From the NCBI GenBank assembly GCA_000507305.1, contig DF239854.1, positions 124,590 to 188,589 of the forward strand: a stretch of DNA of 64,000 bases, read 5' to 3'. The DNA is from Breviolum minutum Mf 1.05b.01. Taxonomy: Eukaryota; Sar; Dinophyceae; Suessiales; Symbiodiniaceae. The notes below the pieces were generated by a model, which saw nothing but the letters and a program-made list of their open reading frames with translations, searched no databases and was not told where the DNA came from. Every line of letters starts with the position of its first letter. Within the stretch, counting starts at the first letter, position 1. Shown in pieces: positions 23,043 through 36,392 of the stretch. The translations under genes were made by a program, and so were the position numbers.

Positions 23043-23080
23043 CTGGATATCCTTGATGGCTTTTTTATTTTTTTTTGCAC

Positions 23081-23131
23081 TTTGTCTGTCTCTGGCAAGG
23101 GCATCTCAGTGGGAATCTCGGACTGCAGTAC
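23081..23131 (-). CDS. Exon of small unidentified gene
   Basis: 17 codons VLQSEIPTEMPLPETDK between TTGGCAG and AAA/GTGCAA, phase 0. Reading on without splicing gives a basic tail to a TGA near 23000. Confidence 0.55.
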
Positions 23132-23172
23132 CTGCCAAACAAAACAGCGTCAATAATATCTCTTCGTATGAG

Positions 23173-23275
23173 TTACACCCCGGAAAACTAATATGGAACC
23201 TGAAAATGAATCCGTGGAAGAGGAGATTCTTCAGAAACCATCATTTTCAGGTTCCATATTAGTTTTCGGGGTAAG
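23173..23275. mobile_element. Inverted-repeat element, family 3, copy b
   Basis: Arms ACACCCCGGAAAACTAATAT / GTTCCATATTAGTTTTCGGG with an inner CCTGAAAATG / CATTTTCAGG pair. A near-perfect hairpin of about 103 bp. Confidence 0.8.
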
Positions 23276-23861
23276 GCAGTTTTTTTTGAAGATATTTGCA
23301 GATGTTCAGATTCGTGAAGGCGGCTCCTTTTTTTGAGTCTGTGCGCAAACGTGCCCTACATGGGAACGCGGTGGCTCTATGCAGTTGCAGGCAATGAAAA
23401 TCCATAAAGATTCTTGCACAATTAGTAGGGTCAGCAAAACTGAAATACGAAACAACCATTATATACATCCAAACAACCCTGAAGGAAAGTTATGTTCCAC
23501 ACCTCCTGAAGCAACTGACCAATTTTTCATTGATGCTCTTCATCTATTGCTGGTGATTGCCATGTAACTGCTAGCAGGTAGCAACATCTTTCACATAAAT
23601 CTGGCAAATACTGCCATGAGACAAATCAAAAAGGGCATCTTCACCGCCTTCAACTGCCATATCAACCACATTGTTGCAAGCTGGCTGCTTCCTAAAATGG
23701 CTTGGTACCTCCAGAGTTTTCAGCATTTTTCCATTCAACAGAAATGCGCTTCACATTATATGGCACCTACAAATCCCATCAAGAACTTCATATCACTTTC
23801 TGCGGCTTTTTCAAAACACACCATTTTGGGGGTACTTAGCCACTAGTATCGATGACCATCT

Positions 23862-26870
<3,009 letters not shown>

Positions 26871-27376
26871 TGGACTGGATGTTCCAGCGTGGCTGTCCCC
26901 GGTGTGCCAGCACTTCCAGTAGCGTTCCGCAATTGGGTGGTTCGCTTCAACCGTAACTTGAACAAGAAAGGTACACATCATGGCATCGATTCGCATGGAA
27001 ATACATGGAAAGAATTTGGGAACCAGGTCACATCTCTAAAACTAGATATGAAACATTCATACACGTGAAGCTATTGTGGCGTGTAGGCAACCTGCATTGT
27101 AGTGTTGCGCTTGCTCCAATCAGGTCGTGAGTTGTGACTGTCACACCCAATGCAAGACTTCCCGAAGTAGTTTCAAAAAGAAATCCTGCAATTGGTCATT
27201 CTCACACCTCACATGTCTTTGCCTCGTGTATACTAAATCGAATTCACTTACGTACCATTGAATACATTGTGACATATATACATATATATTATATAATTAC
27301 TGTCCATCAATGTATGGCGTTCAGTCCAGTAGATAGTAGTAGTGCAGTTGCAGTTGAAGTTGCTGTTGTTGCCGGT

Positions 27377-27470
27377 GGTGGTGGTGGTGGTGGTGGTGGT
27401 GGTGGTGGTGGTGGTGGTTGTGGTTGTGGTGGTGGTGGTGGTGGTGGTGGTGGTGGTGGTGGTGGTGGGG
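27377..27470. repeat. (GGT)n / (ACC)n tract
   Basis: About 94 bases of GGT broken once by TTGTGGTTGTGG. It lies just downstream of a minus-strand stop codon at 27508, so it would fall in that gene's 3' UTR or spacer. Confidence 0.92.
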
Positions 27471-27507
27471 TACAGTATCTGAAGGCACATCTAGCTCATG
27501 ATCTTGT

Positions 27508-27819
27508 TCAATTTCTCGTCTGGATTGAGTCCATCAAACACCGCCCGTAAATTCCCATACAGCATTTGGATAGAAGAATTGCCACAATATCTGGCATAGC
27601 TGTGTTACTTACTTTCCATGGTTGAATCATTGACCACACAACCACCAACAAAAACACCTTGAACGAAGATGAAAGACTAAACATGATGAAAGTTTGATTG
27701 AACATCCAGCCTCCACCTGTGCCACCTTGGCTTCTGTTGAGAATAAACTCTGCCTGCGTTGGGGAAAAAGTGACAGCTGATTCATGGATTCGATCTGGCG
27801 TTTGTTGACATGGCCTGCA
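27508..27819 (-). CDS. Three-exon 3' end of unidentified gene
   Basis: Exons 27726-27819 (CRPCQQTPDRIHESAVTFSP, ending LNRSQ), 27613-27657 (VFVGGCVVNDSTME, donor AAA/GTAAGT) and 27508-27590 (IVAILLSKCCMGIYGRC, ending DSIQTRN and stop). The split codons match across both junctions. A CxxC pair opens the first exon and a hydrophobic segment the last. In the last exon a different frame (GNSSIQMLYGNLRAVFDGLN) is also attractive. Family not recognised. Confidence 0.6.
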   Translation of the reverse strand, partial: CRPCQQTPDRIHESAVTFSPTQAEFILNRSQGGTGGGWMFNQTFIMFSLSSSFKVFLLVVVWSMIQPWKVSNTAMPDIVAILLSKCCMGIYGRCLMDSIQTRN

Positions 27820-28240
27820 CTTCACAGTGGGAAGGTTTGTAATTTATAAGCCTTGCGGAGAGGTTGGGATTGTTCTTCTTGCGTCAGAAGTGAGCCATGC
27901 CTAGATTGAAACGAAGAAGAAGAGGGGCGTGCAAAAAAATGAATCACTTCAGAAGTAGCATCCTCATGTACAGTCAGAAACATGCCCTATGGAAAACGTG
28001 TTCAGGTTCAATATCAATTGTAGTCACCAAGCATGTTTTCTTGTTTCCTCCGCTGCATCTCGCAGCAGCTGAGGCGGCTTGGGATGACGCCTCACGGCTT
28101 CACACATCCCAAGTCATACCGTTGGTCCCTTCGGGCACAGGTGAGACAGCAGGTTTCCGGAGAAACATCGAGTGAACAACGCAGGAAGGTTACCAAGTTG
28201 CTTGGCCTTGGCATTGAAATTAACCTTTTCTACCAGAAAC

Positions 28241-28328
28241 CTGCAGCAATAGTGCAGCATCTTTTGGAGCATGTAACCTCTTGTCTTAGGAGGGAACGAT
28301 TTAACGATTTGTCCATCCGAGAATGTGG
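28241..28328 (-). CDS. Exon of unidentified gene
   Basis: 88 bases between TTTCAG and TGCAG/GTTTCT reading TFSDGQIVKSFPPKTRGYML then QKMLHYCC. Convincing phase and splice sites. Confidence 0.6.
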
Positions 28329-28503
28329 CTGAAATATAGGTTCTTACAATTTGGAGGGTCTCAGATGGTATATAGATGCAAAAGAATTGCAAAAGCAGAA
28401 TTTCTGAATGCAATGTACTTGTACCACAATCAAAAATCGATTGTAAAAAATCTTGATGCACTCACTCCCAGCAACAGAAAATAGAAAGAATTCTGCATCG
28501 TAC

Positions 28504-28583
28504 CCCCAAGAGGTTTTGGCAACACGATTCGCAGTCGACGTTCGTGATGCACCAGGCTCAACGCAAGTGCGCACCCTTCTACA
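28504..28583 (-). CDS. Exon of unidentified gene
   Basis: 80 bases between TTTGCAG and GGGG/GTACGA reading CRRVRTCVEPGASRTSTANR then VAKTSW. Upstream neighbour of 28241-28328. Confidence 0.6.
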
Positions 28584-28809
28584 CTGCAAATCGATGGCCC
28601 GTTCACTCACAAATTTCAGTGGAACCAGAAATCTATTCTGCAGGGTGCTAAGAGAAGAATGATCACACCTGATCCTAATGCCTTGAAGTTAGTGTAGGAT
28701 AAACACACATCAATATATATGCATATATATATATGATTATGTGTAACGCAATACATACAAATGCTAGTATATCGTATGTATATATCTAGTAAGAGTCAAG
28801 TAAGTAAAA

Positions 28810-28935
28810 GTATATATGTATAGTATGTATATAGTGTGTCTAGTATGTATAGTATGTATAGTATGCATAGTATGTATCGTATGTACAGTATGTACAGTAT
28901 GTATAGTATGTATAGTGTGTATAGTATGTATATGG
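28810..28935. repeat. TAGTATGTA minisatellite-like tract
   Basis: Repeated TAGTATGTA units with minor changes, AT-rich and non-coding. Confidence 0.85.
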
Positions 28936-28999
28936 TAAATAAAAAACGAATATAACAACACAGTATATGTAAAGTACATGTAAAAGTACTAGTATCATA

Positions 29000-29660
29000 T
29001 GAAAAGCCTTCACAAAAGTATTGCGACAATGCTCGATTACACGAACACATGTATGCTGTATACATGTTTACCTGAGGGCATATGTAAAACTGTAAAAGCC
29101 TCAAATCATCTTAAAACAGTTCAAGACACAGGAAAACCAAATCCTAGATCAAAGTGACTGAGCGAGGCCAAATGCATGCTGAATTTCCATGGGCTGCAGC
29201 TGCATCTTGAACTCATCATGTGACTGCGACAAAGGTTGATATGGACATGTGAAAACGGCATCTAAGTACTCAAAGATATATCTAGGTATAATCAAATATA
29301 CCTATATACACACGTAATTATATACTCTGGTTACATGTGTCCCATTAACTCACAAATTGACGTAATTTTTTGATTCATTTGAAGGAACAAGCTTGCTTCA
29401 CCCTGCATCACGATCCACATTTACTTCATGGAATTCGAAACAAAACAACTGCAACCACAGTGGGCAAACACCAAAACCGGTGTTGCTGCGAATTGCTCAA
29501 GTTCCTTCACGGTGGGAGGGTTTTGCCCAAGAGGCGCTCCTTACGCCAGAAATCATTTCATGGACATTCATGTGTGTTTTGAGAGACAACATCAAACAAC
29601 ACACATTTGTGGCCATTCTTTTTTGGGGATTTCTGCTGCTGTTTATATATATTATATATA
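29000..29660. other. Non-coding stretch
   Basis: No exon on either strand combined splice sites with protein-like sequence; AT microsatellites at both ends. Confidence 0.4.
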
Positions 29661-29676
29661 TATAAATAAATTAATA

Positions 29677-29780
29677 TGGGGGGTTCCTTAAATGGTGGTG
29701 CCCAGCAACCATGGGTTTTCCTACTAAAAATGATCATTTTGTTTTTTTTGGGGTACCACCATTTAAGGAAACACCCATAT
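29677..29780. mobile_element. Inverted-repeat element, family 1, copy c
   Basis: GGGGGTTCCTTAAATGGTGG faces CCACCATTTAAGGAAACACC; internal CCATGGGTTTTCCTA and AAAATGATCATTTT. Very similar to the copy at 46.4 kb. Confidence 0.85.
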
Positions 29781-29862
29781 ATTTCCGTGTAGAGTAGTAA
29801 TAGAACCAGTTGCGCCAAACCAACGATTGTTAGTGGTTTAGTTCATCTGATGTTGGACTTCT

Positions 29863-29967
29863 CATCCACCATAGCTGGGACCAAACCTCCCAACCACCCG
29901 CATCACAGGACCAATGCTGCTGCGCACCTGAGCTTGCACCTGAGATTGCACCTCCGTCCTAGGGCTC
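29863..29967 (-). CDS. Terminal exon of unidentified gene
   Basis: After CCGGCAG reads SPRTEVQSQVQAQVRSSIGP then VMRVVGRFGPSYGG and TGA. It is the first stop downstream of the HAD-like exons and may end that gene. Confidence 0.5.
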
Positions 29968-30142
29968 CTGCCGGAAAGCCAAACTGAAAATCATGGCCAC
30001 AAATGAGGACCCAAATGTCTTTCGCAATGGATTTTCCTAAGGCAAAAGCACAAAGAAAAAAAAAGACACATGACTCCTATTTATTTTTTTTGTCACGTTG
30101 CAGCAGATCTTGGCAGTGGTAACACCGCCTTCAAAAAATATC

Positions 30143-30429
30143 AAGTTGGGCCCCATGGGAGACTGCTTGAACACAATGTTGCGAGAATTCAACCATGGCC
30201 ATCACAAAACGTTGCAAGGACTTCCGCCAAAAGCCGAGTAATCGTTGCTGTTTAGCAGTGATGTGATCATTGTGATCCGTCTCTGATCGTAGCTGGAAAC
30301 CCAGCGATCGAACATTTCCGTCGACGGAAAGAGAGTATCATCCCAATCGACAAAAACAAGAGTTGTAGACGCATCTAGGATTGGTGACACGCCACTGGAT
30401 GCCAAAGTGTGTTGATTTGAGCTTTGGAC
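30143..30429 (-). CDS. HAD-like phosphatase, two exons
   Basis: Exon 30301-30429 is exactly 43 codons: VQSSNQHTLASSGVSPILDA then TLVFVDWDDTLFPSTEMF and DRW, donor TGG/GTTTCC. VFVDWDDTLFP is the HAD motif I (hhhhDxDxT, nucleophile first Asp). Exon 30143-30220 is exactly 26 codons, SLQRFVMAMVEFSQHCVQAV then SHGAQL, with a GA donor (CTT/GATATT). The helical second exon fits the cap side after motif I. Motifs II-IV were not found downstream, so the gene is partial as seen. Substrate unknown. Confidence 0.75.
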
Positions 30430-30599
30430 CTCGAGATGCATTTTTGAAACTTTTGGATAAGCAACAGCCGCGCCGTGAAACTTCTGTCATGGCGTCATCT
30501 AGCTATACTAAAGTTGGTTGGTTCGGGAAAAGGGGTGTCTTTTCAAACTTGAAAAAATCATCCACAATTTGCGGGTTTGGTACGGTACGTTGGACTCTT

Positions 30600-30690
30600 G
30601 TACGAGGTATCTGTCAGTTTGTGTATCTGACTATCTGTCAACTCTGCTGGTGGCTGATTCATAGTCATCCTTGCTTCCATCCATGCCTTC
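30600..30690 (-). CDS. Possible exon between rhodopsin-like and HAD exons
   Basis: Open frame with SFDEKAWMEARMTMNQPPAE after GGTTCAG. Splicing phase does not clearly connect it to either neighbour. Confidence 0.35.
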
Positions 30691-30748
30691 TCATCGAAAG
30701 ATCTGAACCAACAAGCTTCGGCAGCAACAAACAAAGGTGTATTCAGAA

Positions 30749-30852
30749 GTTGCATGGTCCAACCGACTAATCATTAACCTGGACGAGATGAAGATCGAAA
30801 CGAATCTTCATTTCGTCGAGGTCAATGATTAGTCGGTTGGACCATGCAACGA
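30749..30852. repeat. Unique inverted duplication
   Basis: About 47 bp, GTTGCATGGTCCAACCGACT onward, repeated in inverted orientation with about three mismatches and a loop of a few bases. One arm overlaps the start of the intron after the rhodopsin-like exon. Confidence 0.85.
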
Positions 30853-30866
30853 CGAATATCCTCCAC

Positions 30867-31616
30867 CGTTCCAAAGGATTTGAAGAGTTCCCACGAGTCA
30901 TCCTCGAAGAGAAAACCCTCATGAAGAGATCCGATCCATCCCAAGACCAAGTAGATGTGGGTCAAAACTACGATTCCCACGCAGTTGAGCTTGTAACCTG
31001 GCACGTAGGGCGCAATCAAGACCACCAACTCAGCTTGCATGAGAGCACAAGTGAAAGCATACCCCAAGTATCGAACACCATTCACATTGTTGATAAGCAA
31101 CCAACGAAAGATGGAGATGAATGCAACCAAAGCTTGTGCTAGGCACATGGCCAAATTCAATTGCCTGCACATACCCATGCGCTCCACCAAGGGCTTCTTA
31201 TCCATCTTAGACCAACAACGCACCGTCTCCCACCATTCGCTGACATGTGGTTGCGCCCAGCTATAGATCATCCAAACGAAGGAACGCACCGGACTTTGCA
31301 CATCACTGCGGACACAGATCTTCAGCGACAAGTAACAAAAGGAAAAACCCAGAAGTATACCTAGGTGGTTGAACATCCACCCATGACTGAAAAATATGCG
31401 CAAGTCAAATTCTGATCCTTCCACCAAAAAAAGGTGAAAAAAATAATGCATGAATTATATCACCTAGTAACTTGTCAAACTTTCAATGGCGAAAGCTGGA
31501 TAGAGAGGTCCACAGGCGCGAAATAACTCATAGTCATTAAGATCCTCCAACGCTATGCTCCTCTCGGACGTGTAACAGCTGCGGGGATCGCCCTTAGGGT
31601 TCGTTCTAAAAAACGA
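30867..31616 (-). CDS. Microbial-rhodopsin-like membrane protein, two exons (helices A-D)
   Basis: Exon 31477-31616 (46 codons plus 2 bases, starts SFFRTNPKGDPRSCYTSERS) joins through a GA donor (TTT/GACAAG) to exon 30867-31386 (520 bases, donor ACG/GTGGAG); the split codon matches. Four hydrophobic helices follow: HLGILLGFSFCYLSLKICV, NLAMCLAQALVAFISIFRWL, VRYLGYAFTCALMQAELVVL and CVGIVVLTHIYLVLGWIGSL. The third matches rhodopsin helix C: aligned to bacteriorhodopsin R82-Y83-x-D85-W86-x-F88-T89-T90-P91, it has R-Y-x-G-Y-x-F-T-C-A, and Glu where D96 is. So the proton acceptor is Gly. Helices E-G, with the retinal lysine, were not found, so this may be a partial model or a non-retinal relative. 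Confidence 0.6.
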
Positions 31617-31649
31617 CTGCGGCACGTGACTAGTTTGTATATATATATA

Positions 31650-31800
31650 TATCGCACAAAAAATACTGTAGATATCTGTAGATATTGAAAGACAAATATA
31701 TATATATATATAACAAAAAACTACACGTTCAGAATCTCAAAAACATCCTTTCATACAAGTCAAAACAAATATATATATATATATATATGTATATACGTGT
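31650..31800. repeat. AT microsatellite clusters
   Basis: Three (TA)n runs within about 150 bp; no exon. Confidence 0.8.
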
Positions 31801-32093
31801 AAACTCTGCAATCATTATGCCCCAACTACAAACGTCATCATTTCAGGTGAGGTCACCCAACATCCCTTCTTTTTTTAAGCATACCACTATTCACAATTCA
31901 CATCAATTCACCATTGATTGAACTCACAAGGTCAATATAGTTCAGGACCGAAGACCGTGGAGGACCCATGGAGGAAGGAACGGTAGAGTGTATATGCATA
32001 GGCATCAAGGCATGGAAGTATGCAACCAGGTTCGTGAAGGTATCCAAACTGAATGAGGAACCACATGTCGCAATCATCACAATAAGAACTAGG

Positions 32094-32100
32094 CCTGGTG

Positions 32101-32132
<32 letters not shown>

Positions 32133-32254
32133 GATGGTAATGATGATGGTGATGATGATGATGGTGGTGATGATAATGATGATGATGATAATGGTGACGA
32201 TTATGGTGATGAGGATGATGATGATGATGATGGTGATGATGGTGACGATGATGG

Positions 32255-32306
<52 letters not shown>

Positions 32307-32350
32307 CATGATCATGATAATGATCATGATAATGATGATGATGATAATGG

Positions 32351-32397
<47 letters not shown>

Positions 32398-32575
32398 GTG
32401 ACGATGATGGTGATGGTGATGGTGATGGTGATGATGATGGGGACGAGGATGAGGGTGATGCTGATGGTGATGATGATGATGGTGATGATGATGGTGATGA
32501 TGATGATGAAAATGGTGGTGAAGATGATAGTGATGATGATGAGGATGACGATGACGATGACCATGACGACAAATC
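32094..32575. repeat. Long (GAT)n array
   Basis: About 480 bp of GAT units with GGT, GAC and AAT variants. It gives long open frames in several phases (poly-Asp, poly-Met, poly-Ile), which are artefacts of the repeat. Confidence 0.95.
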
Positions 32576-32761
32576 CGGGCGTGGCAAGAACAAGCACATC
32601 ATGTCAAGCAGCGCACTGCTTTGAAAGGAAAAAAGATTGTTCGAGGCGCAACCCTGCATCTATAGAAAAATGACCACGGACCAAATTTGTTGGTCATGCC
32701 AAGTGTGCCTTGATTCTCATTAAAATTTGACTTCTTTTGCTGTTTCAAACCATGTTCGCAC

Positions 32762-32831
32762 CCATTTCCTTGTAGGCACCGCCGCTCTTATTGGAGGCCT
32801 TGACCTGCCAGCGATTGAGGATCCACAAAAT
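32762..32831 (-). CDS. Exon of unidentified gene
   Basis: 70 bases between CTCGCAG and ATGG/GTGCGA reading ILWILNRWQVKASNKSGGAY then KEM. Convincing but unrecognised. Confidence 0.6.
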
Positions 32832-33129
32832 CTGCGAGTTTTTGTTGTTTTCCGAAACCTTATGCTCCCTCATTTTTAAGACACATCCAATAACAAAAAT
32901 CAGCCTTTTTTTGGGGGGAGAAGGAATAAAACATCTACATATCTACAAGTTTGTCAGTGGACGTTATATACTGGATTTATCATTGCTATGCTGTTAGATG
33001 ACTGGCGACATGATAGTAACCATGCAACAACCTAGCATCTACCCTTTACCGGGGCGAACAATGGAACTTTTTAACAGTCAAACTCCCATAAAAATGCAAT
33101 AACATGAAAACGTAGCCCTGGGAACTGAA

Positions 33130-33215
33130 TAAAGATTGTTTTTAAGTGTGTAAGTGGGTGCAGCAATCTTGGTGGTGATTTGAAGCTTTCTGCAAAAACA
33201 ATTCTATCCACTGAA
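33130..33215 (-). CDS. Possible exon, frame uncertain
   Basis: Either WIELFLQKASNHHQ after TTTTCAG or SFKSPPRLLHPLTHLKTIF after TTTGCAG. Not resolved. Confidence 0.3.
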
Positions 33216-33369
33216 AACTTCTGCCACCTCACATCATGTTTGGAACTTTCTAGAACCCCCGAAAACATTGAGGAATTTTGCGTGAGCTTGGGGATTATGA
33301 CTCTCAGATTGGATTTTCAGAACTTCATGAATTTTTCAGCATGATACAACGGTCATATCCAACACATGT

Positions 33370-33505
33370 TGACACATGTCTTCTCGGGGAAATTGTAGTT
33401 CCAATTTATCAATGATGCTTTGGGCACACGTGTCATGTTGGTTGCCAAAGGCCTTGGGCACTTGGATGCACTATCACTAAACTGTTTCATTACGGCCTTG
33501 CACCG
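33370..33505 (-). CDS. Exon of unidentified gene
   Basis: After GTGCAAG the frame reads AVMKQFSDSASKCPRPLATN then MTRVPKASLINWNYNFPEKT. The donor is unclear, with several candidates. Confidence 0.55.
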
Positions 33506-33977
33506 CGGTATCCATGGAGAAAAGTGAAACATGCAAAGTGAATCTACCAAAACTACAAGATCTAAAACTTGACAAATTGAGGAACTTGGAACACCATACT
33601 TAATCAAAAAAACAAAATGAACCTCCTACAGCATCCCTGAGTTTCCCTGGGATGAGTCTCCAACAAATCTTTCCCCCCGCGGGCCCCTAGGATGCTAAGA
33701 TGCGGACGAACGTGCTGAATGTTGAGGGGTCACCACTTTGCCAGACTGGCGATGATGCTGAGATCAGGTGGAGCACTGGGCCCCTGGGCCTTAAACATTC
33801 CTTACTCTTCTTCTAAAGCATGATATCGCACGTACGTGTGATAGCACCACAACCAAAGTTGATGATGCAACTTTCATGTATTAGTATATCATGGGCCCCT
33901 ACTACACTTCCTCTGAAGATTTCCGCCTTCACTTTTCAGATTGCTATATTTTTGAACTTCAACTTGTATTATATCAC

Positions 33978-34063
33978 CCATCCAAGCCAACAGTGACAAT
34001 GTCTCCCAAAGACTTATCTGTCCAAAGCTTTGTTGATCCTTTCGACTCAATCCAAACGACCAA
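33978..34063 (-). CDS. Exon of unidentified gene
   Basis: 86 bases between AGATAG and ATGG/GTGATA reading WSFGLSRKDQQSFGQISLWE then TLSLLAWM. Confidence 0.6.
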
Positions 34064-34095
34064 CTATCTCCCGAGATCCATGATTCCATGACCTA

Positions 34096-34178
34096 AATGG
34101 TGGGTTTCCCCAACAACCATGGGTTTTCCTAATAAAAATGATCATTTTGGGGTGTTTTGGGGGTACCACCATTCCGAT
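34096..34178. mobile_element. Inverted-repeat element, family 1, copy d (truncated)
   Basis: Carries CAACAACCATGGGTTTTCCTA and AAAATGATCATTTTGGGG then GGGGGTACCACCATT. One terminal arm is largely lost. Confidence 0.75.
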
Positions 34179-34179
34179 A

Positions 34180-34280
34180 TGCCTTCTATTGTCCTCATCC
34201 TCCACATTCGCAACCCAATTTTCAGGGCCTGCTTATCTGCTGCCACCACATTGGCCGAAGCTTTGGCTAAGCCACCCAAG
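34180..34280 (-). CDS. Exon of unidentified gene
   Basis: After CTCATAG reads LGGLAKASANVVAADKQALK then IGLRMWRMRTIEG. Probably a GC donor. Helical and alanine-rich. Confidence 0.5.
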
Positions 34281-34448
34281 CTATGAGCCCTTGGAATTGG
34301 AGCAGTTCATGGAGGGTTCGGATGAATTTGCCAACTGATTTTCATGTATTTGAATAAACATTTAATTAAATATGATTACAGTATGTGAAATAATAATCAT
34401 AATAATGCGACATGTATATACATATATATTGTGTCATCTAGAATCAGT

Positions 34449-34654
34449 GCATCTTAAGGCTTTCCAAATACGTAAAAAGTGCATCCAGGATCAATACATA
34501 CAAAAGAGAATCAAAAAACATTTGCCTTTGTTCTACTACGTATAAAGTACGCTTCATTGCCAATGCCACTCTCCATTGAAGATGAGGCTTCGACTTGCGA
34601 CCGCCAGGAGAGTCACCCCTCGGGAATCGCCCATTTGTTGACATGCCTCCCTGC
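34449..34654 (-). CDS. Terminal exon of unidentified gene
   Basis: After GGAGCAG reads GGMSTNGRFPRGDSPGGRKS, PHLQWRVALAMKRTLYVVEQ and ends FDSLLYVLILDALFTYLESL with KMH and stop. Basic start and a hydrophobic C-terminal helix. A donor GGG/GTGACT could split it. Confidence 0.55.
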
Positions 34655-34698
34655 TCCAATGCAGTTGATGATGTTGACCTTCATATTAATTCCTGTGT

Positions 34699-34811
34699 AC
34701 CCTCCCTGAAACTAACATTTTCGCACCTGAAAATGGTTGGAATTGGAATACGATTGTTTCCTTTTGGGATGGCCTATTTTCAGGTGCGAACTGTTAGTTT
34801 CAGGGAGGGTA
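34699..34811. mobile_element. Inverted-repeat element, family 2, intact
   Basis: Arms TACCCTCCCTGAAACTAACA and its inverse TGTTAGTTTCAGGGAGGGTA; a second inner pair CGCACCTGAAAAT / ATTTTCAGGTGCG. Loop about 40 bp. No coding potential. Confidence 0.85.
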
Positions 34812-35128
34812 TCACTCATTGATGAAGCTTGGTGTTGTGAAAGGTGACGACTAAAGTCACACCAGAAATGCATTGTGTATTTTACAATTTTACGTGATAT
34901 CGTATATACATGCTCCTAAAGCCTCCGCATTACCACAGTGACAAGGGACGTGAACGAGGCATTGGACTTCAGGGTATCTTCAAAGTCAGTCTCGATAAAG
35001 GCAGGTCCTTGCTGAACAAACGATTCCACGAAGCTGTGTTTTCAAGTGAACTGCGTGCAACTGATCTCATCACAAAGCATGATGATGCAACTCATGAATA
35101 GTGTAGTGCAGCCGTTTCATGTACATTC

Positions 35129-35136
35129 CCAGCATG

Positions 35137-35183
<47 letters not shown>

Positions 35184-35208
35184 CATCATCATCATCACCA
35201 CCATCATG
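35129..35208. repeat. (CAT)n / (ATG)n tract
   Basis: About 80 bases of CAT units with a CCT interruption. Confidence 0.92.
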
Positions 35209-35411
35209 GAAACATAATGTCTGGCTGCAGTTCTTAAACCTTACAAATGGCATTACCAAGCAGTTGCATTGCATCTGCTGTCCTGGGATCATGGGTCCAG
35301 GAGCACGCCTAAGTCAGTTGACCGCTGCCGCTACTGCGAAGAATATCACTCCAACCAGCCTCCAACCTGATAACCGTGGGCGCCCACCTGGAAGAATCTG
35401 GAATCATTCAC

Positions 35412-35488
35412 TTAGCTTCAAGCCGTGCTGATGCTGGAGTAGTGAGTCTTCCAGTATTTGGCGCAGACCCTGCGGGCGAATTGCCACC
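35412..35488 (-). CDS. Exon of unidentified gene
   Basis: 77 bases between TCGCCAG and CTAA/GTGAAT reading VAIRPQGLRQILEDSLLQHQ then HGLKL. Amphipathic helix. A second frame is open but less likely. Confidence 0.55.
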
Positions 35489-36162
35489 CTGGCGATTCAA
35501 GCAGTGAGCAATTGAAGGAAGTCAGGTCAATGTGGCTACTATTGTAATGTCATTCGAAAGAGAAAGATGATACAGTGTATTATGTATTGATGTTATGATC
35601 TATTATTTCACTGTCTAATTATGCTTTGGAAGGTGGCCGCTTCAAGCTCTCATTGGCCCAAATCACTGGCAACTTTTCCTTCTTGGGAATGAAATACGAA
35701 ATCTAGGCAGCTGTGTCAACTGCAGCATGGTGACCAGTCTAGTTTGAAGGCACTCATTTATGCTTATACTGCAGCTGGGCGGGTGACTTCGGAATCATCT
35801 TGGGGGCTGACCCAATTTAAATCATGCAACCCAAACACATGTTGCAGCAACCAAAAGGGGCACTTTCAGGGTTCTATGAGTCATTGGGATTGATAACATC
35901 TATTGGTCAGTGGAATCCGGGTGAAGCACACCTTTTTTGAAGGGTTGGATTGCAGTTATGTTGGATGTGTTGCAATTTTGGTCCGGACCCACGCAGTGTA
36001 TTTTAGATCAAGTTTTCCTAACGTTGGGATAGCAACATATTATTAAAGTTGTATGGACTGCTAAACACCTAAGTACAGGACATTCTTATGGTATTATGCT
36101 CATGTCGGTCAAATAATGCACCAATTTGCGTGATTGATCTTGTGCCAATCACCATCGATCAC

Positions 36163-36274
36163 CCCCAGTACCCACCATCCGAGCCTCCGGGGCATCTCCT
36201 TCAATGGCCAATGACCTTGCGATATCTTGGAATGTGAGAAGGAAGACCACAACCACCATGTCAAAAAGCCGAGT
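36163..36274 (-). CDS. Exon with one membrane segment
   Basis: 112 bases between GGCAAG and GGGG/GTGATC reading TRLFDMVVVVFLLTFQDIAR then SLAIEGDAPEARMVGTG. One hydrophobic helix followed by an acidic loop. Confidence 0.6.
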
Positions 36275-36392
36275 CTTGCCAACACAAACCATGGCAACAG
36301 AAAACAAAACACAAAAGACGGAAATAATTTCAATGCATTTGTGAATTCAATGGACTTTAAGCAATGTAATGTAGTTCAGTGAGTATATCAAC

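Noticed and set aside
23043-23080. 38-base intron as certain
   Set aside because: It keeps frame, but read-through to a stop is equally consistent, so it is listed only as an alternative.
27134-27550. Poly-Gly plus-strand frame and poly-Thr minus-strand frame
   Set aside because: Translation of the GGT/ACC tract only.
31968-32624. Asp-, Met- and Ile-rich open frames of about 200 codons
   Set aside because: Produced by the (GAT)n array in all phases; no splice signals or non-repeat coding sequence support them.
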